64,000 nt of DNA from Amycolatopsis roodepoortensis (GTDB taxonomy: Bacteria > Actinomycetota > Actinomycetes > Mycobacteriales > Pseudonocardiaceae), in NCBI RefSeq assembly GCF_014873915.1, contig NZ_JADBEJ010000005.1:1364001-1428000 (forward strand). Reading direction: 5' to 3'. The first letter of the stretch is position 1, and every line of letters begins with the position of its first letter. The position numbers and the translations under genes are program-made. Positions 34,973-43,783 of the stretch are shown piece by piece. Under the pieces are notes generated by a model, which ran no database searches, was not told where the DNA came from, and was given only the letters and a program-made list of their open reading frames with translations.

Positions 34973-35970
34973 TCATCGACCTGCCGTCGACCACGACGTC
35001 GCAGCTGAACAAGAAACTCGTCGAGATCCGTGAACAGGGTGGGCAGGTCGCGCTCGGCCGCGTGCTGACGCTGGTCATCGTGGCCGACGACGACGACAAA
35101 CTCGAAGAGGCGATCGAGGCAGCCAACGAGGCCAGCCGGGAACACCCCTCGCGGGTGATCGTGGTGGCCAAGGGCGCGCGGACCGCGGCGCCGCGGATCG
35201 ACGGCCAGATCCGGGTCGGCGGCGACGCCGGCGCGAGCGAGGTCATCGTCCTGCGGCTCTACGGCCCGCTGGCCTCGCAGGGCCAGAGCGCGGTCGTGCC
35301 ACTGCTGCTTCCGGACGCGCCGATCGTCACCTGGTGGCCGGGTACCGGTCCGAAGGCTCCGGCCAAGGACCCGCTCGGCGAGCTGGCCCAGCGCCGGATC
35401 ACCGACTCGGCGGCGGAAAAGGCGCCCATAAGGGCACTCACCACCCGGGCGAAGTCCTATGTGGAGGGTGACACCGACCTGGCGTGGACCCGGCTGACCC
35501 GGTGGCGCGCGCAGCTGGTGTCCGCTTTGGACCTTCCGCCGTACGAGAAGGTCACCGGCGCGACGGTGACCGGCGAGGCCGACTCGCCCTCGACCGAACT
35601 GCTCGCCGGCTGGCTGGCCGAGTACCTCAAGGTGCCGGTGAAGCGGGTCAAGAGCAGCGGTGCCGCGGGCATCATCTCGGTGACGCTGGACCGGCGGTCC
35701 GGCCCGGTGGAACTGCACCGGCCGGACGGACGGGTCGGCATGCTGACCCAGCCCGGCCAGCCGGCGCGCCGGATCGCCCTGCAGCGGCGGGACAACAAGG
35801 ACTGTCTGATCGAGGAGCTGCGGCGGCTCGACCCGGACGAGGTCTACGAGGCTTCGCTGAACGGGCTCGGCAAGATCTCGTCGGGCACCGCGAAGCCCGC
35901 TCCGGCGAAGAAGGCGGCTCCGGCGGCGAAGAAGGCTCCGGCAGCCAAGACCGCGAAAAGCGCCTCATGA
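34969..35970 (+). CDS. opcA: Glucose-6-phosphate dehydrogenase assembly/activator protein OpcA
   Basis: A 333-residue cytoplasmic protein. VIIDLPSTTTSQLNKKLVEIREQ is the usual OpcA start, and APIVTWWPG is the conserved central motif. The C-terminal 25 residues are an Ala/Pro/Lys tail (repeats of PAAKKAPA type), probably disordered. OpcA supports Zwf. GTG 34969 overlaps the zwf stop, and the stop overlaps the pgl ATG, so expression is tightly linked. Confidence 0.95.
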   Translation: MIIDLPSTTTSQLNKKLVEIREQGGQVALGRVLTLVIVADDDDKLEEAIEAANEASREHPSRVIVVAKGARTAAPRIDGQIRVGGDAGASEVIVLRLYGPLASQGQSAVVPLLLPDAPIVTWWPGTGPKAPAKDPLGELAQRRITDSAAEKAPIRALTTRAKSYVEGDTDLAWTRLTRWRAQLVSALDLPPYEKVTGATVTGEADSPSTELLAGWLAEYLKVPVKRVKSSGAAGIISVTLDRRSGPVELHRPDGRVGMLTQPGQPARRIALQRRDNKDCLIEELRRLDPDEVYEASLNGLGKISSGTAKPAPAKKAAPAAKKAPAAKTAKSAS

Positions 35971-36725
35971 GCAAGACCGAGGTCGTCGTCTACGAGAACC
36001 CGGACCTCCTGGCCGCCGCCGCGGCGGCCAGGCTGGTCACCCGGATCGTCGACGTCCAGGCCGCCAAGGGCTCCGCTTCGGTGGTGCTCACCGGCGGTGG
36101 CACCGGGATCGCGATCCTGCGCGAACTGCGCGACTCCAGTGCCCGCGACGCCATCGACTGGTCGCGGCTGGACCTCTACTGGGGCGACGAGCGCTTCGTC
36201 CCGGCGGACTCGGACGACCGCAACGAGAAGCAGGCCCGCGAGGCGCTGCTCGACCACGTCCCGCTCGACCCGAAGCGGGTGCACGCCATGGCACCCTCGG
36301 ACGGCGAGTTCGGGGACGACGTCGACGCGGCGGCCGCGGCCTACGCGGAGGTTCTGGCGGCCAACGACGCGGCGTTCGACATCATGCTGCTGGGCCTCGG
36401 CGGGGAGGGGCACACCGCCTCGATCTTCCCCGACAGCCCGGCGGTGCACGAGAAGGAACGCTCGGTCGTCGCGGTGCGGGACTGCCCCAAGCCGCCGCCG
36501 ACCCGGATCTCGCTCACCCTGCCCGCGATCCGTCGCGCGCAGGACATCTGGCTGGTCACCGGCGGCGACGCCAAGGCCGACGCCGTCGCGCAGGCGCTGG
36601 CCGGTGCGGGCGAGGTCGAGATCCCGGTGGCGGGAGCACGCGGCTCGCGTCGCACGCTCTGGCTGCTGGACCGAGGCTCCGCCTCGAAACTCACGAAGGT
36701 CTACCAGCCCCCTACGACGGGCTGA
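35967..36725 (+). CDS. pgl: 6-phosphogluconolactonase
   Basis: A 252-residue enzyme of the DevB/NagB-like family that hydrolyses 6-phosphogluconolactone. SVVLTGGGTGIAILREL is the phosphate loop, WGDERFVPADSDDRN and GLGGEGHTASIFP are the active-site signatures. The start overlaps the opcA stop (ATGA). It is the last gene of the tkt-tal-pgi-zwf-opcA-pgl operon, and a family-A palindrome follows nine bases after its stop. Confidence 0.96.
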   Translation: MSKTEVVVYENPDLLAAAAAARLVTRIVDVQAAKGSASVVLTGGGTGIAILRELRDSSARDAIDWSRLDLYWGDERFVPADSDDRNEKQAREALLDHVPLDPKRVHAMAPSDGEFGDDVDAAAAAYAEVLAANDAAFDIMLLGLGGEGHTASIFPDSPAVHEKERSVVAVRDCPKPPPTRISLTLPAIRRAQDIWLVTGGDAKADAVAQALAGAGEVEIPVAGARGSRRTLWLLDRGSASKLTKVYQPPTTG

Positions 36726-36733
36726 CGCTTTCT

Positions 36734-36786
36734 CGCGTGAAGGCCCCCTTCCCTCGGCTGAGCCGAGGGAAGGGGGCCTTCACGCG
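36734..36786. repeat. Long palindrome, family A (copy 3), at the pgl 3' end
   Basis: Perfect 26-bp arms around central base 36760, starting nine bases after the pgl stop. Sequence identical to the other family-A copies over the whole arm. Likely ends the pentose-phosphate operon transcript. Confidence 0.95.
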
Positions 36787-36796
36787 CTTCGGGCGA

Positions 36797-36922
36797 CGTG
36801 ACCCAAGGCGTAACTCGCGTGATCAGAGGCGCAACTCGCGTGATTGAAGGGGTAACTCGCGAGTTGCGCCTTCAATCACGTGAGCTACGCCTCCAGACAC
36901 GCGAGTTACGCCTTGGGTCACG
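36797..36922. repeat. 126-bp zero-loop palindrome made of 21-bp periodic units, family F
   Basis: Two 63-bp arms meet with no loop and differ at about eight positions. Each arm is itself periodic: GGCGTAACTCGCGTGAT, then GGCGCAACTCGCGTGAT, then GGGGTAACTCGCG, spaced about 21 bases apart. Outer arm CGTGACCCAAGGCGTAACTC. It lies ten bases from a family-A copy. A diverged partial copy occurs at 26829-26916. Function unknown. Confidence 0.93.
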
Positions 36923-36961
36923 ACCCGTCCGGCGGCCCTGGTGGTGACACTCTCCTGGCGG

Positions 36962-37020
36962 AAGTCCGTGAAGGCCTCCTTCCCTACGCTGAAGGTAGTG
37001 AAGGAGGCCTTCACGGACTT
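36962..37020. repeat. Long palindrome, family G
   Basis: Arms of 26 bp (36962-36987 and 36995-37020) with loop GCTGAAG and one mismatch. Outer arm AAGTCCGTGAAGGCCTCCTT. The arm contains GAAGGCCTCCTTC, the same design as family A with one base changed. Third palindrome in the 623-base pgl-kinase gap. Confidence 0.93.
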
Positions 37021-37348
37021 CGCGCGGCAGGGTCACCGCGCGGCCACGAAACGTGACGTAGATCAACTTCCGGCGGCTTTCGCATCAGAGAGGACTTGTT
37101 CGCGCGTCGAAACGATCAACGGACCACCGAGCCCGGGTGGTCCGGTGTGGATTCGACCGACCGAACGTTCATGCACTTGTCCGCAGAACGGACAGTGACC
37201 GACCAGTCGCTAGCCCGACTGGGGGAAACTTACCGCCCTTGTACATCCACCCGTTAGCATCCGCACATTTGTTCGTTCCTGCGCGTCCCGATCGGGCGAA
37301 GAACACGTCTCACCATTCAAGTCCACAAGACGAGTGAGGTCGCCAGCG
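37021..37348. other. Upstream region of the orphan histidine kinase
   Basis: This non-coding stretch holds one hairpin, GGACCACC (37121-37128) pairing with GGTGGTCC (37136-37143), roughly 200 bases before the kinase start. I see no convincing ORF, promoter box or RNA gene. Base composition is somewhat lower in G+C between 37190 and 37330, as expected for a promoter region. Confidence 0.4.
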
Positions 37349-38551
37349 ATGAGCACAGAGGGTCTCTCGATGCCAGGTATCTCGGTGGGCGGCTCCGGAG
37401 CGGACGCCGCCGACCGGATGCGCCGTGCCGCCGGGGTCATTTCGTTCGCCAAGATCAAACGCCCGGCGCTGGTCGCGCTGGGCATCGACACACTCGCGAT
37501 CTTCCTTGCCGCGCTCGACGTGTGGCTGGTGATCCCCGAGAAGGCTCAGCCGTACTCGATCTATCTGTCCGGCGCCGCGTGCCTCGGCCTCGCCTTCCGG
37601 CGCAAGCTGCCGTTCCTCGCGGTGATCGTCACCGTCCCGGGGTTCCTGGCCGGCTGGTCGCAGCTGGCCGCGATGATCGCGCTCGGCTTCCTCGCCACCC
37701 GCAAACAGATGCACTGGCAGACCTGGACCGGGTTCGCGCTCGTCTTCACCTGCCGGTTCGTCCAGTGGCCGCTGGCCGACTTCGTCGAGCTCAGCTGGCG
37801 CGAGCACGTCCTGGACGGCATCTACGGCGTCATCGTCGCCGGGATGCCGGTGGCCATCGGCCTGCTCATCGGAGCGCGGACCGAGATCTCGCAGAAGCTG
37901 TCCGAACTCGCCGCCAGCCGCGACCGCGAACGCCGCTTCCACGCCGACGCCGTCCGCGCGGAGGAGCGCGCCCGCCTCGCGCGGGAAATGCACGACGTCG
38001 TCTCGCACCAGATCACGCTGATCGCGATGCAGGCGGGTGCGCTGCAGGCCCAGACCACCGACGCCCGCTCGCTCGAAACGGCGCAGGTCATCCGGAAGCT
38101 GAGCACCAAGACGCTCGAGGAACTGCGTTCACTCGTGAGCGTGCTCCGCTCGGGCTCCGAAGACGACGGGCCCCGGCCGGGGATCAACGAACTCGACCGG
38201 CTGATCCGCGGTTCGGACGTCCCGGTGCATCTGACCGTCGAGCGGATCCCCGACCTGCTGCCCAGCCAGGTTTCGGCGGCGGCCTACCGGACCGTGCAGG
38301 AATGCCTGACCAACGTGCACAAGCACGCGCCCGGCGCCACCGCGACCATCCGGATCCAGGGCGAGCACGGTTCGCTCAAGGTCGAAATACGCAACGAGCG
38401 CGCCCGGACCCCCGGTGCGGCCCTGCCCTCGGGAGGGCACGGGCTGACCGGGCTGGCCGAACGCGCTCGACTGCTGGGTGGGAGCTTCGAGACCGCCGAC
38501 ACCGAGGACGGCGGGTTCCGGGTGCGTGCCCGGTACCCGCTCGACCGGTGA
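37349..38551 (+). CDS. Orphan sensor histidine kinase (HisKA_3/NarL type)
   Basis: A membrane kinase of about 400 residues. Four or five hydrophobic helices span about 40-180. The phospho-acceptor helix is LAREMHDVVSHQITLIAMQAG (His in EMHDVV). The N-box is ECLTNVHKHAPG and the G-box GGHGLTGLAERARLLGG. No response regulator lies beside it, so its partner is encoded elsewhere. ATG 37349 is used; GTG 37334 would add five residues. Confidence 0.9.
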   Translation: MSTEGLSMPGISVGGSGADAADRMRRAAGVISFAKIKRPALVALGIDTLAIFLAALDVWLVIPEKAQPYSIYLSGAACLGLAFRRKLPFLAVIVTVPGFLAGWSQLAAMIALGFLATRKQMHWQTWTGFALVFTCRFVQWPLADFVELSWREHVLDGIYGVIVAGMPVAIGLLIGARTEISQKLSELAASRDRERRFHADAVRAEERARLAREMHDVVSHQITLIAMQAGALQAQTTDARSLETAQVIRKLSTKTLEELRSLVSVLRSGSEDDGPRPGINELDRLIRGSDVPVHLTVERIPDLLPSQVSAAAYRTVQECLTNVHKHAPGATATIRIQGEHGSLKVEIRNERARTPGAALPSGGHGLTGLAERARLLGGSFETADTEDGGFRVRARYPLDR

Positions 38552-38563
38552 GCGAAGGCTAGG

Positions 38564-38905
38564 TCAGATCTCCCGGCGCTGGCGCAACCGCTCCAGCGCC
38601 TCGGCGAGGATGGCCTCGCCGTCGGCGTCGGAACGCCGTTCCTTCACGTACGCGAGGTGAGTCTTGTAAGGCTCGGTCCGCGGCGCGGCAGGAGGGTTCT
38701 TCTCGTCCTGCCCACCGGGGAGCCCGCAGCGCGGGCAGTCCCACTCGTCGGGGATCTCCGCGTCCATCGAGAACGAGGGCTGTGCCTCGTGCCCGTTGGC
38801 GCACCAGTAGGAAATGCGGCGCCTCGGCGCCGACTCACCCCGTTCCGATTCGCCCGAAGGACCGGCACCCACACGGGTGCCCCGAATCGCGTTACCGCCA
38901 ACCAT
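38564..38905 (-). CDS. rbpA: RNA polymerase-binding protein RbpA
   Basis: A 113-residue actinobacterial transcription factor. The basic core RRRISYWCANGHEAQPSFSMD with the CxxGH zinc-ribbon-like half, then WDCPRCGLPGG, and the C-terminal sigma-interacting helix GEAILAEALERLRQRR. RbpA binds sigma-HrdB/SigA holoenzyme and stabilises open complexes. It converges with the kinase gene. Confidence 0.96.
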   Translation of the reverse strand: MVGGNAIRGTRVGAGPSGESERGESAPRRRISYWCANGHEAQPSFSMDAEIPDEWDCPRCGLPGGQDEKNPPAAPRTEPYKTHLAYVKERRSDADGEAILAEALERLRQRREI

Positions 38906-38970
38906 GAATCCTCACACCTATAGGGATCGGCGGCGCGCCCCCCATAGGCACGCCGAAACACCTGGATCGA

Positions 38971-39201
38971 TCAGACCTTGAGCAGGAGCCCGAGGCCGAT
39001 GATGCTGATCAGCCACACCGCGCCCAGCAGCAGCGTGATCCGGTCGAGGTTCTTCTCGGCCACGCTCGAGCCGGAGAGGCTCGACTGCATACCGCCACCG
39101 AACAGCGAAGACAGACCGCCACCACGGCCGCGGTGCAGCAACACGGCGACCACCAGCAGCACGCTGGAGGCGATCAACAGGATTTGCAGGAACAGCTTCA
39201 T
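38971..39201 (-). CDS. secG: Preprotein translocase subunit SecG
   Basis: A 76-residue membrane protein with two helices (about 3-20 and 53-73) joined by a cytoplasmic loop HRGRGGGLSSLFGGG. It assists SecYE-driven secretion. ATG 39201 follows GAGGATGAC; the longer frame to 39309 has no support. Position after tpiA is the usual actinobacterial one. Confidence 0.95.
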   Translation of the reverse strand: MKLFLQILLIASSVLLVVAVLLHRGRGGGLSSLFGGGMQSSLSGSSVAEKNLDRITLLLGAVWLISIIGLGLLLKV

Positions 39202-39356
39202 GTCATCCTCTGCGCTCTTGGAGAATGCAGGAAAACGGTGTGCACAGGCGGCCAGGTTTGAAAACGACCCAGCGCCACCAGGACACACCGTACTCCTGGA
39301 CTCGTCCACTGCTGTGTGACGGACCGGATACCCAGGTTACCCGGTAGGTGCCCCGA

Positions 39357-40142
39357 TCAGGGCAGGGGCCCGCCCGCGGCGAGTGCGCAGAGTTTGGTGA
39401 ACTCGTCACCATCCAGGCTGGCACCACCGACGAGCGCACCATCGATGTTCTCGCAGGCGACGAGGTCACTGATGTTGTTGGCCTTGGCCGAGCCGCCGTA
39501 GAGCACCCGGACCGAGGACGCGACCTCGGCACCGTACTTCTCGGCGAGGGTGGCGCGGATGGCTCCGCACACCTCCTCGGCGTCCTGCGGGGTCGCGACC
39601 TTGCCGGTCCCGATCGCCCAGACCGGCTCGTAGGCGACGACGACGTCCTTGACCTGCTCGGCCTTGAGCCCCTTGAGGCCCTCGACCAGCTGGGCCGTGG
39701 TGTGGGCGATGTGCTCGCCGGCCTCGCGGACCTCGAGCTTCTCCCCCACGCACAGGATCGGCGTGATGCCGTGCTTGAGCGCGGCCTTGACCTTCTTGTT
39801 CACCAGTTCGTCGGATTCGCCGTGGTACTCACGCCGCTCCGAGTGCCCGACGGTGACGAAGCTGCAGCCCAGCTTGGCCAGCATCGGGCCCGACACGTCA
39901 CCGGTGTAGGCACCGGAGTCGTGCGGCGACAGGTCCTGGGCGCCGTAGGTGAGCGACAGCTTGTCGCCGTCGGTCAGCGTCTGGACGCTGCGGATGTCGG
40001 TGAACGGCGGCAGGACCGCGACGTCGACCTTCGCGTAGTACTTCTCCGGCAGGGCGAAGGCGATCTTCTGAACCAGCGCGATGGCTTCGAGGTGGTTCTG
40101 GTTCATCTTCCAGTTGCCGGCGATGAGCGGTTTGCGCGCCAC
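39357..40142 (-). CDS. tpiA: Triosephosphate isomerase
   Basis: A 261-residue TIM-barrel glycolytic enzyme. Catalytic residues are visible: Lys in GNWKMN (about 11-16), His in VTVGHSERR (about 98), Glu in AYEPVWAIGTGK (about 171), and the phosphate loop YGGSAKANN. GTG 40142 starts on the last base of the pgk stop, so the two are coupled. Confidence 0.97.
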   Translation of the reverse strand: MARKPLIAGNWKMNQNHLEAIALVQKIAFALPEKYYAKVDVAVLPPFTDIRSVQTLTDGDKLSLTYGAQDLSPHDSGAYTGDVSGPMLAKLGCSFVTVGHSERREYHGESDELVNKKVKAALKHGITPILCVGEKLEVREAGEHIAHTTAQLVEGLKGLKAEQVKDVVVAYEPVWAIGTGKVATPQDAEEVCGAIRATLAEKYGAEVASSVRVLYGGSAKANNISDLVACENIDGALVGGASLDGDEFTKLCALAAGGPLP

Positions 40143-41356
40143 TAGTCGTTCTCTCCCAGCACAGCGACTCCGGGCAGTTCCTTGCCCTCCAGGTACTCCA
40201 GCGACGCGCCGCCGCCGGTCGAGATGTGCGAGAAGCCGTCCTCCGGCAGGCCGAGCTGCCGCACGGCCGCGGCGGAGTCTCCCCCGCCGACCACGGTGAA
40301 CGCGTCGCTCTCGACCAGCGCTTCGGCCACGGCGCGGGTGCCGCCGGCGAAGGACTCGAACTCGAACACGCCCATCGGGCCGTTCCAGAACACGGTCGCC
40401 GCGTCGGCCAGCTTGCCCGCGAACAGCTCCCGCGACTTCGGGCCGATGTCGAGACCCATCCGGTCGGCCGGGATGGCCGTCGCGTCGACGACGTCGAACT
40501 CCGCGTCGGCCGCGAAGCCCGTCGCGGCGAGGACGTCCACCGGCAGGATCAGCTCGACGCCGCGCTTCTCCGCCTCGGCGAGGAAGCCGCGGACCTGCTC
40601 CAGCTGGTCCTCCTGCAGCAGCGAGTTCCCGACCTCGTGGCCCTGGGCCTTGAGGAAGGTGTACGCCATGCCGCCGCCGATGAGCAGCCTGTCGACCTTG
40701 GTCAGCAGGTTCGCGATGACACCCAGCTTGTCCGACACCTTGGCGCCGCCGAGGACGACGACGTACGGACGCGCGAGGTCCTCGGTGAGTTTCTTGAGGA
40801 CGTCGACCTCGGCCAGCACCAGACCGCCCGCGTACGCCGGAAGCGCACGGGCGATCTCGTAGACCGAGGCCTGCTTGCGGTGCACGACACCGAAACCGTC
40901 GGAGACGAACGCACCGCCCGGGACGAGCGCGGCCAGCTCGGCGGCCAGCTCCTGCCGCTCGGCCTCGACCTTGCTGGTCTCGCGCGCGTCGAAACGCACG
41001 TTCTCCAGCAGGGCCACCTGGCCGTCGGTCAGGCCGGCGACGGTGGCCTTGGCGGACTCGCCGACCAGGTCACCGGCCAGCGGGACGTCGACGCCGAGCA
41101 GCTCGGTGAGCTTCGCGGCGACGGGTGCGAGCGAGAACTTCGGGTCCGGCTCGCCCTTGGGACGGCCGAGGTGCGCCGTGACGACCACCTTCGCGCCCGC
41201 CTCGGCGAGGCGCTTGAGGGTCGGCAGGGCGGCGCGGACGCGGCCGTCGTCGGTGATGGTCTCCCCGTCGAGCGGGACGTTCAGGTCGGAACGTACGAGT
41301 ACGTACCTGCCCGAGACGTCCTCGCCCAGCAGGTCTTCGAGGTTCTTCAGCGCCAT
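40142..41356 (-). CDS. pgk: Phosphoglycerate kinase
   Basis: A 404-residue two-domain glycolytic kinase. RSDLNVPLDG begins the substrate site, VTAHLGRPKG follows, and GGGDSAAAV near the C-terminus is the nucleotide-binding motif. ATG 41356 lies three bases after the gap stop. Middle gene of gap-pgk-tpiA. Confidence 0.97.
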   Translation of the reverse strand: MALKNLEDLLGEDVSGRYVLVRSDLNVPLDGETITDDGRVRAALPTLKRLAEAGAKVVVTAHLGRPKGEPDPKFSLAPVAAKLTELLGVDVPLAGDLVGESAKATVAGLTDGQVALLENVRFDARETSKVEAERQELAAELAALVPGGAFVSDGFGVVHRKQASVYEIARALPAYAGGLVLAEVDVLKKLTEDLARPYVVVLGGAKVSDKLGVIANLLTKVDRLLIGGGMAYTFLKAQGHEVGNSLLQEDQLEQVRGFLAEAEKRGVELILPVDVLAATGFAADAEFDVVDATAIPADRMGLDIGPKSRELFAGKLADAATVFWNGPMGVFEFESFAGGTRAVAEALVESDAFTVVGGGDSAAAVRQLGLPEDGFSHISTGGGASLEYLEGKELPGVAVLGEND

Positions 41357-41359
41357 GGG

Positions 41360-42364
<1,005 letters not shown>

Positions 42365-42542
42365 TGCTGCCACTCCCTTGAGACTCGTCCGGGATCGCCC
42401 CGGTAAGACGTCCTTTACTCGGGCGCAACCCTAGCGTGCGTGCTCGGGCGACCCTCTTTGCCCTGACGAGACTTCCACCACTCGGTGGGTCAGGTCAAGA
42501 ATCGATTAAGACCATCGCTACCAGGCCGTCTTGGGGAAACTC

Positions 42543-43730
42543 TCAGCTTCCCTGTGCTAGCCGTCGCTCCAGCGGTGTCCGCATTCGTGGCGTGACTCGC
42601 ACCTCTCCGAACCACTCGGCCAGGTGGTTCGCCTCCGCCTCGACGGCCCGTTCGACGTCCGTGCCGACGTCCTCCAGGAGTCGATGGACGATCTCACCGT
42701 CCGGCCGTTGCGCCCAGCCGCCGACGATGCGGCCGTCCGCCCAGACCGTGGGCCCGATGTTGCCGGTGCCGTCGAACAACGGCGCCTTGTGCGGGCCGAG
42801 GTACCAGTCGCGCTCGATCCAGCCCATCGACGTCGGGTCGAGGGACGGGAGCAGGGCGACCCAGGGCTCCGGCTCCGCGACCGGCTCCAGATCGTCGGCG
42901 AGCACCACTCCGGGGACGCCGTCGAGATCCACCTCGACCGGCTGAATCTCCGCGAGCGCCTTCTTCGTCTGGCCCGCCGTCCAGCCGGTCCACCAGCGGA
43001 GGTCCGCGATGGGGGCGGGGCCGTAGGCGTAGAGCCACCTCCGGGCGAGCTCGACGCGGGCGGCGTCGGCGTCCCATTCGGCAAGGCCCTGTGGCAACCA
43101 GCCCTCCATCGGCGCCCAGTAGTACTGACTGCTGATCCAGCTGCCGCGCGGGCGGCCGCGCACAATGCGGCCGTCGACCGCGAGCTGGAAGAGGACCCGG
43201 CTGGTGACGTTGGCGATCGCCTCGTACGGCTTTCCCTTCGCCATCAACAGCTGTTGCTTGAGCCGCGGCTCGTCCTCGGACAGCTGTTGCGCCGTCGCCG
43301 ATCCCCTGGCTTTCAGCGCCCGCTCGGTCGCGTCTTCGACCTCGGCGAGCCAGCGCCCGGGTTCTGTGACGTTCTCCGGATGCCCTTGCGTGCCGAGATG
43401 CTGTTCGAGCAGGCGGCGCTGCTTCTTGGCGATGTCGGCGGAACAGGCGGCCTGCACGAGCGCCGCGTTCTCGTGCCCGAGGACGAAGACCGTGCGGCGC
43501 ATGCCGAGCATCCGGATCAGCGTTCGCTCTTCGTAGAGCGCGTTCTCCAGCTCGGAGACGCCGCTGCCCTTCACGCGCACCCACGCCGACAGGTGCACCG
43601 ACGCCGGGTCCGTGGCGTGCAGCGCGACGACCGCGTCCGCGGCGGCGTGCACCGACTCGGCGGGCGCGGCGAGACGATGACGCGTCGCGAGGCGGGCGCG
43701 GCGCTGCGCGGTATCGATCTTGGGGGTCAC
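42543..43730 (-). CDS. Winged-helix protein of the HTH_42 (YcaQ/AlkZ/AlkX-like) superfamily
   Basis: A 395-residue soluble protein with tandem winged-helix repeats and a C-terminal beta domain. VVALHATDPASVHLSAWVR, here abbreviated to HATDPASVH, aligns with the catalytic loop of the superfamily, where the QxQ or QxD motif of proven DNA glycosylases would be. In this protein the position reads HATD. LWRMLGMRRTVFV-like sequence follows. Members repair crosslinks or alkylated bases in E. coli and Streptomyces, but this subgroup is uncharacterised. GTG 43730 is the start. Confidence 0.82.
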   Translation of the reverse strand: MTPKIDTAQRRARLATRHRLAAPAESVHAAADAVVALHATDPASVHLSAWVRVKGSGVSELENALYEERTLIRMLGMRRTVFVLGHENAALVQAACSADIAKKQRRLLEQHLGTQGHPENVTEPGRWLAEVEDATERALKARGSATAQQLSEDEPRLKQQLLMAKGKPYEAIANVTSRVLFQLAVDGRIVRGRPRGSWISSQYYWAPMEGWLPQGLAEWDADAARVELARRWLYAYGPAPIADLRWWTGWTAGQTKKALAEIQPVEVDLDGVPGVVLADDLEPVAEPEPWVALLPSLDPTSMGWIERDWYLGPHKAPLFDGTGNIGPTVWADGRIVGGWAQRPDGEIVHRLLEDVGTDVERAVEAEANHLAEWFGEVRVTPRMRTPLERRLAQGS

Positions 43731-43783
43731 GGATCGGTTCTATCACCGGGGTCCGACAAAACCCCGGATCAGACCGGGGCTCG

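Noticed and set aside
36797..36922. Possible CRISPR array because of the 21-bp periodic units
   Set aside because: There are only three units per arm, in inverted halves, with no unique spacers and no cas genes.
37021..37348. Possible small RNA or riboswitch upstream of the orphan kinase
   Set aside because: Only one 8-bp hairpin is visible and no known aptamer core could be recognised.
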